A stretch of DNA of 64,000 nt from Nymphaea colorata (lineage: Eukaryota; Streptophyta; Magnoliopsida; Nymphaeales; Nymphaeaceae). The first letter of the stretch is position 1. Each line of letters starts with the position of its first letter. A model generated the notes under the pieces. That model did not search any database and was not told the origin of the DNA. It saw only the letters and a list, made by a program, of their open reading frames with translations. The DNA lies in NCBI RefSeq assembly GCF_008831285.2, contig NC_045143.1:18317655-18381654 (forward strand), given 5' to 3'. Of this stretch, positions 26,301 through 38,910 are shown one piece after another. The translations under genes and the position numbers were made by a program.

Positions 26301-28660
26301 GCCATAATAGGAACACAGTATAAGAAATGCAACCTTTATGTTTGCACCCCACCCCGTCCTCGGGGGCGTCGAATGCGAATAAGTAAAAGATTTTTTTAAA
26401 TTAGGATTTTGAGGAAAATTTTCAAGAGAAAGGGATCCACCCGTCGGTACGAGGACCAACCATTCATGCCACCATTAACAGGAGTAATTGGACCAATGAC
26501 TAAGGATCATTTGGATCATGTACGAGTTATTGATGCAAATCCTATATGCTTGTGCATTGAGGTTTTGGATTCAAGAATCACATTTCATCTTGAATAAGTG
26601 ACTTGTTCTTGAAAATAAATTCCTTGGAAAATGATTTGAAAAGTTATTTGAAGATTGGAGGGTTTTCAAATTGATTTGAAAACCTTTGTTTTGTCACTTG
26701 TTTTGAAATCCATGATTAGGAATTTTGAAGATTGAAATTGAGTTTTTTGTTGTCAACTCAAGATGATTTTTGAGTTAAAATGGTGATGATCAATTTTTTG
26801 GAAAATGGCTAAGTTACCTTAGCAAGCAAAATTGATTTTGAATTCTCCTTTGCCAAATCATATGATTTGGTCTAAGATATTATAAACTTGAGATTTGATT
26901 AAGTAGAGTTCATTCTTTTCATGAAACATTTTTTTCAAATTGTTAGAAAATATGTTGTTTTCTAAACATATTTTGGCGATGATTATGAGTGCATTGTTTG
27001 TTTTTTCTTTGGAAGTTAAGTGAAGTTTATAAATTCTTGTTGAAATATGACTTACTTTTTGCAACTCAAATTTAGATCACTTAATTTCTTGAGAAAGTGC
27101 ATGTGGTGCTATTGGCTTTGAGTGAGTGTGAATGTATGAAGTGAGAAAGAAAACTAGACGATACATACATGCTTCACTCTCTCATAGTCTCTCAAATTCA
27201 TTCACTTGGAACATTTATGCTTAACTCTCTTATGATCTCTCAAAGTTCATTACACATCATAGAAACTATACATAAAGATTGATTTTAATTAAAATGTAGG
27301 ACTTTCTCTAAATGTCCGTAGCATACTATTAAGCACATGAATTAGAGATGCGGTCCATAAGCTTGAGACTTAACATAAAATTATCAAAATGATGAAAAAT
27401 ATATAAATGATGTCAAAATCAGTTTTAAAATAGATGGGAGACGTGGATGACATCCACTTTTGTCTCAAAATTACCATAAAAATCGATTTTATTCTGATTT
27501 AATGGTTTAAAATTAAAATATTGATTCTAAGAGTGTTTGACTCTTAGAAAATGATGACATTTGGTTTGACTCCATATGAACTAAATATCCAAGTCGGCAA
27601 AAAGCATGTGCCATATACTTTCATTCATGTCATGGTTTGTCTACATAACACCTAAATCGGAAAAAAGAATGTGTTATGTGCTCTCATTCATGTCATAGAG
27701 TTCTAAGAACCTTTCTTTCTCTTCAAAATCAAACTAAATTCCAGATTCTTGTGCTAAAAGATCCATTTATTTCTTGGACTATTAAAACACTTTTGATCTT
27801 GTTTTTTTAGGGGATACAAAGATTAGGGTCTTAAGTATGATCTTAAATTGTTCTTGAGACTTTTGTGAATCTAAAAATTGATGAATGAAATCAAAAATTT
27901 CTAAAAGGCTTTTAGAGAGCTGATTAGGTAGGATTAGAATTTTTTTTTTTGTTCTACAAGACATAGCCACTTTATGGCTGAACATTAGTAAATCTTGTAA
28001 ACTTTGAAATTCTTAAATTATCTCTTGCAAAGTATGATCTAATTTCAGCAACTTGCATACACTTTACGTAAGAGTTGCTGGAATTAAACAATTTTCAGAT
28101 GAAAGAAAAGTGATTTCGTAGATTTGCACTATGAAATTGGGAAGAACACAAGTTGAGAGTGGTTGTCTCTTTAATCCATTGTAAAAGATTTGTACTTCTA
28201 CATATGCAAACTATTTAGGATTGTCTCTCACTTTACGTATCAGGATGACATTCACATATATATCAGCTAATCATCTTGATTTGATTTTACTTTGCTAGCA
28301 GTGGGTTTGATTACACACACATGCACACACACACACACATTTAACACAAAAGGATACTGCTCAGTATGATTGATTTGGCTTTAGTGATAAATTTTGATGT
28401 TTTCATTGTTATGTGTGGTATGAGCCTCTCAACTTTTTTCAGAAATTATTTATGTATGGTGCTTTGTATATTAATATGTTTAATTTTATTAGTTAGATAA
28501 TATATAAAAAAGAAAAATTATTGTTGACTATAGAAGATCAAAATTGGACAAATAAAGATAGGTAACCTTTTCCTTCATCTTACTACAGTATGGTACTATG
28601 TAATTAGATTTAATATTCTTGATAATTTATTGTTATTATTTTTATAAGTGTCGAATATGT
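23364..28660. other. Repeat-rich stretch, no intact gene
   Basis: 23540-24000 is purine-rich on the + strand; the long Ser/Pro-rich ORF opposite it is likely only its complement. 24360-27300 is rich in TTGAAAA/TTGATTTG words. 25870-26310 holds dispersed GCAGCTGGT/GCTATGG words. 26409-26597 is open but only faintly resembles a retroelement tail. (CA)n lies near 28314-28341. I cannot assign a family to the bulk. Confidence 0.45.
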
Positions 28661-28669
28661 GACAAGAGA

Positions 28670-31190
28670 TTTTTGCCATGTCAAATAGTGTGGTAATCAA
28701 TGGGAAAATAATGTGCACTTGCGTAAAGTGCAACAACTATGTATTTTAACCAACCAAAGATGTTTCAGATAACTGTGTATGCTTTGGTTCCGTCCAAAAT
28801 TATACTCATTGGCATTACCATGGTGAGCCATTATCGCCATAACAAAGTGATGACGATGAAGTTATAGAAGATGATGAAGGTGATATGTATGAGTTACTTA
28901 GAGATGCATTTGAAGTACATTCAGAAGATGTGCCACATGAAGATGAAGTAATGAATGCATGAAGTTGCTAAAAAAAAAGCTGCATAAGAACTATATCCTG
29001 GAAATCTCAAATTCTCAAAGCTAATTTTGTATAAAGTGCATGTGTGGATGGAGCAACAAATCATTTAATATGCTATTGGAATTATTACATGAAGCATTTC
29101 TTGAGGGTGTATAGATCCTAAAGTCATTTTATGAGACAAAGAAAGTTGTTGCTAAATTGGGTATGACTTATGATAAGATAGACGCATGTCCTCATAATTG
29201 CATGTTATTTTGGAAGGAATCTTTTGATAAAGAACAATGTCATATTTGTGGTGGTTCAAGATGGAGAAATGTGGAAAAACTCGAAAGAATCCTGCCAGGA
29301 TTGTGCGCCACTTTTCAGTAATACCAAGACTTCAGGGAATATACTTATCTTCGAAGATTGCTTCAGACATGAGATGGCATGATGAAGGGTGCATTAAAGA
29401 TAGTATACTAAGGCAACCTACTGATTCACTGGCTTAGAGATCATTTGATAAATTACATTCAATTTTTTCATTAGATAATTGTAATGTTGTCATGGTTTGG
29501 GAAGCGATGGGTTCAACCCTTTTTGTACTTTAAATACGTCGTACAATATATGACCAGTTGTGATTGTTATATATAACCTACCACCATGAATGTGTACGAA
29601 CCAACCCTATATGATCTTGTTGTTCTTAATTTTTGGGCCAAATTCTCTTTGAAAAAAATAGATGACTATTTGCAGCTGCTAATTGATAAATTGAAGTTAT
29701 TGCAAGATGTTGGTATAAAAACCTAGAATGCAAATAGAAATCAGTGTTTTCAAACGCATTCTGCATTGTTGTTGACAATTAATGATTTTCTGGCATATGG
29801 TGACTTATCAGAATGGAGTCAAAAGAGAAGTTAGCATGTCTCACATGTCATATGGATACATGTTCTTGTCAACTAAAAAATAATAGTGAAGAATGTTACA
29901 TGGGTCTGTGAAGATTTTTGCCCATTAATCATACATATAGACTGGATAACATTCATTTCATGGAACTGAAGAAATGAGAAGTGCTCCAACACCTCTTTTT
30001 GGAGTCAATGTAATGGAAGAAATGGAACAATGATAACTACCATAAAATTGGAAAAAAAACATATTTTTCACTTTGCCATACCAAAAGCACAACATATTAC
30101 ATCACAACCTTGATGTAAAGCATATAGAAAAAATTGTGTTACAACATGATTGATACATTGTTGAACTGGAAGGAAAGAAAATAGATTACTATCATTCTCG
30201 TATAGAATTGGAATCAATGAATATAAGGCAAGGACTTCATCCGTAGAATGAAATAGAACCGGTAAGATATTATTACCTACAATATGTTTTACCATGAGCA
30301 AAAAAGAAAAAACCATATTCTGTAAAATTTTAAAGAATTTAAAGGTTCCATATGGTTATGCATCAAATATCTCAAGCCATATGCATTGAGAGGGCTGTAC
30401 GAAGATCTTTACTAAAAAAAATAAGTGCAGTGTTGATTAAGTTGTATATCTTCTTCAAAGCATTATGTACTAAAGTTGGAAAACATGATGTATTGAAGAA
30501 TTTACAAGAAAAATTTGTATTGACTCTATGTTGCTTGCAAAAAAATTTCCTCCAACATTATTCAACATCATGCTTCATCTAACCGTTCACTTGGCTCACA
30601 AAGTTCTACTGGTGGACATGTAAAGTATCATTAGATGTATCCAATTGAAAGGTGAGCACAAACAATAATTTATGTTATTTCAATTTAGGACATGTAAAAT
30701 CATATGCATGTAATAAAAGTCAACTAGAATGGAGTATAGCCAAAAGGTATTTAGCATATGAAAGTCTAACTTTTTGCTCCAAGAACTTGAGCAGTATAGA
30801 AACACACTTCAATAGGCATGAAAAAAGTTATGAAGATGTCATAACAATATTTCACATTCTTGCAGAGAAGTCGTATTTTGGGAGCATATGAATTGATTAC
30901 TTTAGACAACCAAAAGCTCCAATAAGTACCTACATATATTTTGTTCTGCCAGACCTTAGTGGCACCATATCTTTAGTAAGATACCAATTTAATGTAATCT
31001 TTAATTTGAAATAATTATATATATTTACTTCATTTATAAGTTGTTTATTTAATGAGGAACTCGTTATAGCTGTTGATGAGGATGGTTGCTTCCATATATG
31101 ATATGGAAGGACTTTATGTTAAAGATGCTAACTACGATATAATATCTGCTGTTAAGATAAGTGATCTTATTAATTTTTGTTATAATGGTA
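28670..31190 (+). pseudogene. CACTA (En/Spm) transposase pseudogene
   Basis: Pieces appear in TNP2 order. First the transposase-associated domain (CTCVKCNNYV.. then HWHYHGEPLSP), then an acidic run, SFYETKKVVAKLG, KIDACPHNCMLFWKE and CHICGGSRW; then SSKIASDMRWHDEG with IKDSILRQPTDSLA, NLPP, LLTINDFLAYGDLSEWS, RAVLIKLYIFFKALC-like and LTFCSKNLSSIETHFNR. Frameshifts and stops break it throughout, including TGA where Trp is expected at 29551 and 29587. A short intron-like insert (about 30651-30686) interrupts the YPIE.. region. It cannot make a working transposase. Inverted CACTA ends were not found with confidence. Confidence 0.85.
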
Positions 31191-31299
31191 TTGTTATTTG
31201 TGTAAAAGCTTTCTTTGTACACCATTCATTCTAGACCTACTGAATAATTCTTTCGTTGGTAAACGAAAGGGCTGTCATCCGATGGGTACACAAAATTAC

Positions 31300-31412
31300 T
31301 TGTATATGTGCAAGAGGCAAAGGGCAGCTGATAACCCACCTTGCCCAACTCTCTTTGTTGCAAATCTAGGTCCAGCTTGTACTGAAAAGGAATTGGCTCA
31401 ATTATGTATGAG
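31300..31412 (+). pseudogene. RRM gene fragment beside the CACTA relic
   Basis: Encodes RAADNPPCPTLFVANLGPAC followed by TEKELAQL. NPPC.TLFVANLG..CTE.EL is the start of the RRM in a plant RNA-binding protein family (RNP2 = LFVANL). It ends at a potential donor (ATGAG then GTTTGC). RNP1 and the rest of the domain are not found nearby, so this is one exon. It lies just past the transposase relic, on the same strand. Confidence 0.6.
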
Positions 31413-32091
31413 GTTTGCCATAGCTAATCAGTGATGTTAGTTGTTTATTTTTACTTTTTATTACCTCTCCAATTTCTATAATTTGTGCTGATTATAATTC
31501 AAATATCTTGGTTGGAGAAGTTTGAGCTAGAAAGCACTAAAATGGCTGCACCTGCGCTACTGGCTCCATCTAAACAAGATTCAGTGGCCCTGAGAGGCCT
31601 TTGTCCAAAGGAAGCATTCTAAGTTCAGATGAGAGTGTTGAGAGTGTTGCTTTAGATACTTTTATGAAAAATGTAAAGCCATTAACATGTCAAACACCTC
31701 ACTGACCTCATGGAAGATGTATGACACGCGTAGCAGCTTGAATACAGACTTCGTTTAGGTTCACCCCCATTTGTGGTATGATATTAATCTTTGATTTAAT
31801 TTAGTTCCCTTCAATTGCTTCACTGGAGAATATAGATTTTTCTGATGGTTTGCCTAGCTTTATATGCATGTATTTGTCATATAACCATATATCATTCGCA
31901 TGTCACAACAACAAAATGTATTATTAACAACGGCCTTTCCCATTGCCAACAAAAGGTTCAGCCGTTGCTAATGATGCTACTGGCAACGCCCTCCACCCTA
32001 GTGGATAGATTGGGCCAGCCGTTGCCTTTTGCAGTGTCCGTATTGACTTGATGCGAGGGTGAGGACCATTACCAATTGCTTCATTAGCTAT
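31413..32091. other. Non-coding stretch, possible CACTA subterminal region
   Basis: No gene. 31905-32091 contains repeated CCGTTGC, TTGCCAA and GGCAACG words in both orientations, as in subterminal repeats of CACTA elements; a CACAACAACAAAATG end-like word is at 31905. Assignment tentative. Confidence 0.35.
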
Positions 32092-32396
32092 GGTCTCTTC
32101 AGCTATTGGCAACGGTAATAGCGGTTGCCAATAGCATCATTGGGAACAAGCATTACCGTTCCCACTGGTAGTAGCCAATCCAAGCTTGCATCTCTCTATC
32201 TCTATCTCTCTCTCAGAGAGAGATAGAGATAGAGAGATGCAAGCTTGGATTGGCTACTACCAGTGGGAACGGTGAGAGAGAGATAGAGATAGAGAGATGC
32301 AAGCTTGGATTGGCTACTACCAGTGGGAACGGTAATGCTTGTTCCCAATGATGCTATTGGCAACCGCTATTACCGTTGCCAATAGCTGAAGAGACC
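32092..32396. repeat. Perfect 123-bp inverted repeat (foldback)
   Basis: 32092-32214 is the reverse complement of 32274-32396, without a mismatch by eye. The 59-bp loop (32215-32273) is itself a shortened second copy of the inner right arm, so GAGAGATGCAAGCTTGGATT occurs twice in tandem. The arms contain a smaller palindrome, GCTATTGGCAACG facing its complement. A transcript would form a long, perfect hairpin. Confidence 0.88.
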
Positions 32397-32506
<110 letters not shown>

Positions 32507-33720
32507 ATTGAATAAAAAATACTCACAACCAAAATTTCATTGTTAAAGACTTGGAAAAAATAGATTGTGTTTGATCATATCGCAAATAAACAAAATCACA
32601 TAAGGAGACAAACGTTGTACACAATTTTTCAGAAATACATTGACAGACAAAGATCGACATTGACATCATTTCTAAGTTTCAAGTACACCTCAAACCACAA
32701 CAATAAAATATACACTGTCTCGAATTTCCTTTTTTCGACCTTTTCTTGACAAAAAATTTGCAGGAACAGTACACTCAAAACATGGTTCTTGAACTGTTTT
32801 ATTTCTAATTCTCTGCCATGGACATCTTGCAATATTAAAAGACAAAAAGAAAACAAGGTCAGGCCACCAAACTTTATCATAACAATGAAAGGTAACATTC
32901 AGTTGCTAAACAATAATCTAAATTCTACACTACTTTATGTTCAATTTAAATTACCAAGAACGATTAATAACTTGACATGCGGGATTCATTAAAACTCCTA
33001 AAACAGCCATTCCTTCTTCAACTTGATTGGTGGTAGCTCCATCGAGTTCTTCTATTCCCTGATATTTATGCTTTGTGTGATACAAACCTGCATTGCAGTC
33101 CAGGCAACTGTTTGAAACTTCAAATCAATCGACCAGATACATTTTCTTTTTTCTTTGAGATGACTTTGTAATCCAAACCTAAAGATCTCTTGGTTATGTA
33201 TAATAGTAAGACCCCAAGATCAAACACACTTTGTTCTCTTCAGTATTTTGTTTGATATCTTAAAAAGAATCTAACGCAGAGCAATGAATCACAGAACTGT
33301 GCCCTGAACACATGAAGAAGAAGTTTGGGGAGGCAAAAGCTGCTTAAAAGAATCAAGGTGGGGATTCGTAACACTGTAATATGATCAACTAATATGGGCA
33401 TTTGGCACCCCAAGATCAAATTTTTAACCAAAACATGGATTAATGTGCAATAAAAAAATATTCACATGTATATTCTACTTTTACAATGAAATTTGTTCCA
33501 ACCACCAGTCACTCAGTTATGGAGCTGGCTTATCAGAGAGCATAAAAAAAACTGGCAAGTGAACTTTTAGGATTGAAGCTTCTCTAAAATTTGGTCTACC
33601 TTAAAGCAACAAACCACAAGGTTTATTGGACGCAACATGCGTAATAAGTATTAATGGATGAAGCAGCTTATTGAATTATTAAGAAGCTGGTAAAATTGAT
33701 TGGCTTTCATGTTACCTATC

Positions 33721-33817
33721 TTATCTGTAGGACAAAAGAGCAGAACTCCAAAAGCAAACACATCAATTTAATCATTAGTGATAACATTCGTGAAGTACTC
33801 TGGTGCCAATTACCTAT
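33721..33817 (-). pseudogene. Receptor-like kinase fragment (subdomains VIII-IX)
   Basis: On the - strand: LAPEYFTNVITND, stop, IDVFAFGVLLF. This matches the APE motif and the D.(F/Y)(A/S)FGV.L block of plant receptor-like kinases. At least two stops interrupt about 30 codons, and no catalytic-loop or glycine-loop piece was found nearby. Confidence 0.65.
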
Positions 33818-34037
33818 ATCAGGTGCCCTTAGTCTTATATGGGAGAACAAGTGAGATTTCAACTTTCAAATATTACTCAACTAGTGTAGCTAAGGGGAAA
33901 TCAAATGGGAAATGAGATACAAACCAAATGTGCCTTCAACATGTGATATTATATGATGTGTCCCTTGATGAGGTAGCTATTTTGCTTGCCCACAGTCAGA
34001 TATCTGCACTAAGAAATCACATGGGCACTGACATTAA

Positions 34038-34040
<3 letters not shown>

Positions 34041-34101
<61 letters not shown>

Positions 34102-34280
34102 GAAAGCACTCTCGATTCTCATTCATAGTCTTCATCATCTTAATTCTCATCCTCATCTCCATCTTCTTCTTCATCTTCATATATATATATATATATATAA
34201 TGAAAGCACTCTCGACTCTCATTCATAGTCTTCATCATCTTAATTCTCATCCTCATCTCCATCTTCTTCTTCATCTTCAT
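34041..34280. repeat. (CT)n(AT)n followed by an 80-bp tandem duplication
   Basis: 34101-34180 recurs at 34201-34280 with one visible difference (GATTCTC/GACTCTC), period 100. Each copy is preceded by an AT tract, which probably mediated the duplication. On the - strand the unit codes for an acidic Glu/Asp-rich run. Confidence 0.85.
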
Positions 34281-34588
34281 CTTCATGAATTTGAAGATCC
34301 TCACCAACATACCCTGCATGCTCTCCTTCATCAGTGCTTTCTGTTGCTTCAGCTTCAAGGTTGAAGCATTGAAGATCATCATGATCAAATATTATAGTTA
34401 GTTCTTCTTCAATCCATGGTTCTAGATCTTCAAAGTTTTCTAAGCTGATAGGATCAAACTGAGATGTGTGCTTTCTTGCTTATTTTTTTGTAATTGTCTA
34501 TGTTAAATAAGAAAAAGCTTGTTAATAGATAATTATATATAAATATATTATAAAACAAATGTAAATATTAAGTTGTGTTACCTTTGCT

Positions 34589-34858
34589 TCAACCTTTTAT
34601 GTTCGAGCCTATTCCTTTATTATTGTGGATATGTTGGAAAACACTCCAATTCCTAGCACTGCATGGAGCTACATCAGAACGTGTCCCTACGAAATAGTGT
34701 TTCATGCTAATAATCCCTTCTAAAAATGTGTTCCCACAAAAGCTACATTTGTTTCTTATCCGGTCATTCTCCTTCACCCTTTCCAACCATTGCCATGTAT
34801 GATCAGACAAAGCCATATCTTCACACAAAAACAAAAACCTACAGTAAACAAAAAACAA
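34589..34858 (-). pseudogene. BED zinc finger relic of a hAT-type transposase
   Basis: 89 codons open on the - strand. RNKCSFCGNTF followed by MKHYFVGTRSDVAPC fits the plant BED finger consensus (C..C, then LKQHLAG.RG.V..C). The expected His is Tyr here, so the finger has lost a metal ligand. The acidic tail on the same strand (34140-34388) may be its continuation. The hAT catalytic and dimerisation regions are absent. Confidence 0.6.
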
Positions 34859-35149
34859 TCGAAATCTTTCAATTTACAGTAAACATATATGAATGTATGG
34901 TAAAAACAATAGATTTTATACCTTATAGAGAAGAAATCAAAAAAGCCCCTTTCTTGCCTATGTTGAATTATCCACCCACCCACAAATCCATGGTTTAATC
35001 GAGATATCACGATGAAAATCGATGATTTCATGGTGAAGGTCGATGATTTCCCTCCAAGGCGGCACAATGTCTAGGGTTAGAAACGAAGAAGGGGTGGTTT
35101 TTATAAAGGGAACGTGGAAAAGGGGGTTCATAACTCCCTTTTTTGAAAT

Positions 35150-35330
35150 CAGCCAGTATCATGTGATACGGGGCATATCCCACCGTATCGTATGGTACGG
35201 GGCATGTATCACAGTATACGTGTGATACAGGCACAATATATCACCTGTTTATGATACAAGTGGTGTCTCATATCGTATTTTGTAAATGATACGATACGTA
35301 CCATATCATATGATAGATACAACACTGCCT
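35150..35330. repeat. GATACGATAC-type degenerate repeat
   Basis: Many variants of GATACG, GTATCA and CGTATC in both orientations within 180 bp, making a self-complementary tract. No coding. Confidence 0.6.
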
Positions 35331-38300
35331 AGACTAACGTTCTTCGTTTAGAACAATAGAACAGTGCAAACACACTCAAGAGATAAAGGTCAACAAAGTT
35401 TAGAACTAAGATCCTAGATAGTACAGGTTGTACCATGGTTAAACGTGTGAAAATGATTAAAATAATAAAAGTTAACGGTAATAAAAATTAACACTTGGAC
35501 ACTCTTCAGGGTGGGGATACCCAACCAAACTATCCTCAAAAGTAGAAAACCAGCATCCACAGTTATTTCCCGTCCATAGAAGTAAAAAAATGCATAAAAA
35601 CCTTTAAGCCAAGGAAAGTAAACAAATCACATGTATAATCAATGTGCTTTATCAAAATCATAGTTCAGACATACAAAACAAAATGCTTGCTATTAAAAAG
35701 AAACCAGGGCTTTCGCTAGGACATCACACATTCACCATGATGAAGTTGGACCGAGGTTCAGCCACATACAGTGCCCACGCCAGAGCTCAGACAGGAACAA
35801 GGAGTAACAATTTTAACTTTGATTGTTCTGATCAGCTGCTCAGATATTTAGAGTAATTTCATCCCTTGGATTTCATTCATAGGTGATGAGCCCAAGAACC
35901 ATAGTTTGCCTTTCTTGTCAAATATCCATTTCTGCACGTGTGTCTCTAAAGCTATGAGAAAGTATTTCATCAGCTTCATCAAATAAAAAAATTCTGACCT
36001 TATTAGGTCAAAGAGATTACTTACGCAACATATGCCACATGCTAGAGTTCCCACAACAACATGAACCATCTTCATGTACACTTCTTCAACCAATGCTTAC
36101 GTGAACATCATTCATTAAGCAATGTGATGTATCAAAAGGTTCCAAAGGAAGAAATAGTAAGAAATTTCTTATTATTTCAAATTCAACAGAAATTATTGAA
36201 TGAAGTCACCTTGTCTCCAAGAGATTTGCCTCACTAATATGTTTTCATGCAAATTTCTGTTAGATAATTAAGTTGCAGATCGTAATAAAGGCATCTGAAA
36301 TATTCCTCGAAGAAAATGGCATATTATGTAACAAAAACGGACTACATAAAAATTTTTTGGAATAAGATTGTGTACATGCTCCAAATCAGACTTCTACAGA
36401 ATTAAAAAGACTAGCACAAAAGACAACCTTAACTAATAAAGAAAGCTGCAAACCAAGATCATTAACTAAAAGGTCAAATGCCTAATTGAAACTAAAGGTA
36501 ACTTTCCAATATATTCGCACTCTCAAGTCTATTGAATGCATGACTTGGGTTTGTTCCATCCATACTGATCAGTCTGAACTGAATTTATTTATCTTACCGC
36601 AAGGAACTTCTGCATAGGAAAAACCGCTTCTGGTAGAGTAATGAACAGAATATGACTGCGTCATGTAGGTGCAGGTTCAGCAAGCATCCAGAAAACCACC
36701 TCATTGACCTGCATAGTTGGTTTTGAGAAGAGCCAGGATCAACAAAATGATCCAAAGCGCTTTAAGGTACTAAAGACATAGTCCAGCTGGAAAACTGGAC
36801 GAAAATCAACATTGTGAAAGGTAGAAAAGCCTCGTTTGGTCAATCTTTGCTTTCTTCCATAGTTTCTGGCTCTACCTAACCATAGGAAAAAGCAACATGG
36901 TACCATGACTCCATGATTCAGAACTTATCCCACCACAAACAAGTCGATGGACCTGGTTAATTCAATGCACGTCTGTGCAACTTTTGATAGAACGTGGTTT
37001 CAAACAATCTCAAGTTAGCTACATTGCCAACTATTGCCCACAAAACCGTGGTTTTAGGCACATCAAATGCAACAAAAAGAATAGAAACCAGCCTTTTTTT
37101 GGCTTTTGCAAGGGACTGTCAGAAAGAACCTCTCTTACTTGAACTGGGACAAATAGCTTTCCGTTTAAACAAGAAGCCGGCATCTCTTTGGAAACTCAAA
37201 CATGAAGCGATGAAAAAGCAGTAACCTTTTCTAAAGTTGCAGCTCTACAATTCATCTAAATGTGCACTATGTACAAGCTAAACGAGGTGTGCATTACATG
37301 CTATGGCAGTGTCTCTTCGGAGACATCCAATAAAATTATAATGATATATGCTTGGCAACAATTTTTAGCATATTGTGGGACTAAAATTTCCTATTAGCAA
37401 TGGTCACCAAGCATGTTAGCATGCTCTAAGCAACCAGGGCCTCGAATTTAAGCAGAAATTCCAGCAATAAGTCTAGATTTTTGGTCAAGTAATGTCCCTG
37501 CTTCCTGTGGTTATGCGTGTACATGGAACAATAATTGCTTCCCGTGGTCTTATGTGTATAGCTGTTGTTCTTCGTTGAATTATGTGCCTTGGACATGTAA
37601 GCATAATTCTTTATGCATCCTCAATTATACAGAAAGATTTTAGTCCCTTTTAGTTGAGTACGTGTTCTTTGCAGTACTTGCCTACACATGCATTGATTGA
37701 GGATCATGTTGTAAGTGAATCATCTACATGTGAGCTTCCTCGCTCTGTTGCAAAATCACCTTCGGCATCTCTATCACAGATAATCAGTGTCGGGCAGTTG
37801 CTGGAATCATTACGTCTCTCTATCATAGATAATCAACGATATGCATCAGTTAATTCAGATGCACAAGAAAAGCCGCTGATGAAATTGCATAGAAGCAGTG
37901 AAAAGAATTACATATTCACAATGGTGTTAATTGCAGGAGAAATGTTGTACAAGATGTAGAAGAACCACTCCAAGAAAGAAAAAGGGTTGTTCTGCCTAAA
38001 TCTAACCTGAAAATTTTGGAGAAATAAATAAATGACTGTAGAAACAAAGCAATAGCTGCAATCTTCTTTTTCCTGCTCTTCCTGATAATCTTAATATATA
38101 TCAATCGTTGGCAAGTAATATTCATAAAGATGACAAGCAACACATTTGATATCAGGTATCCTTATGTATCCATATAAAATAGAATAGAAAACCACGTTAT
38201 ATCTAAAACCCCTACTCTGAGTTCACCAAATGTGCAGCTCGCTTGTATGCTTCTTCTACCTAGGCACTCTGAAGCCCTAGACACAAAGAATAGAAACGAT

Positions 38301-38559
38301 AAAATCGACCGTCCCTTGAATGCTTCTCAGAAACCGATCAAAAGGAAAAGGACCACACAGAAGAGAGAGAGAGAAAGAGAACACTTACATAAATGGAAAG
38401 AGGATTGAGAATAATTGGTGAGTAGGAGGATCAAGGAAGAGGATTAGGTAGTGCCTCTTCCTGTCTACAACGGTAGCAATGAATGGAGATTCCACCCCAT
38501 TTTATTTTTGAGAACAAATCTTCTCAAACCAAGGCCCCTACAATTGATTTTGTCCAGAT

Positions 38560-38910
38560 CGAGCGGAATCAGCCATGTCTTCAATTATCCTGATCAAGCA
38601 GATGCTTCTCCACTTTCACAAATCGACCGAAGAAATCACGCTTCTCCGCCTCTATACTCCCTGTAGCGATCTCAATCAGATGCTTCCAACAGTGAGATGC
38701 CGCTACACTCTCTGCCTCTATCAGATGCTCACAGTGGCATTGATTGAAGCTTTGAGAGCCTTTCCGTCTCAATCAGATGCTTCCAACAGCGTCGATTGAG
38801 GCTTCGAGACTCTTTGAGAGGTCCAAACGCTTCTCAAAGTTATATTGAGGAAATAGCTTTCGCGCGTTTTAAATTTTGCGGCGAAACAAATTTCGCGCGC
38901 TAGTCGATTC
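38560..38910. repeat. Short internal repeats and a CpG-rich patch
   Basis: TCTCAATCAGATGCTTCCAA occurs at about 38671 and 38768, with a related TCTATCAGATGCTCACA between. 38858-38902 carries TTTCGCGCG and its near-complement around GCGGCGAAA, unusual in this AT-rich context. Confidence 0.5.
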
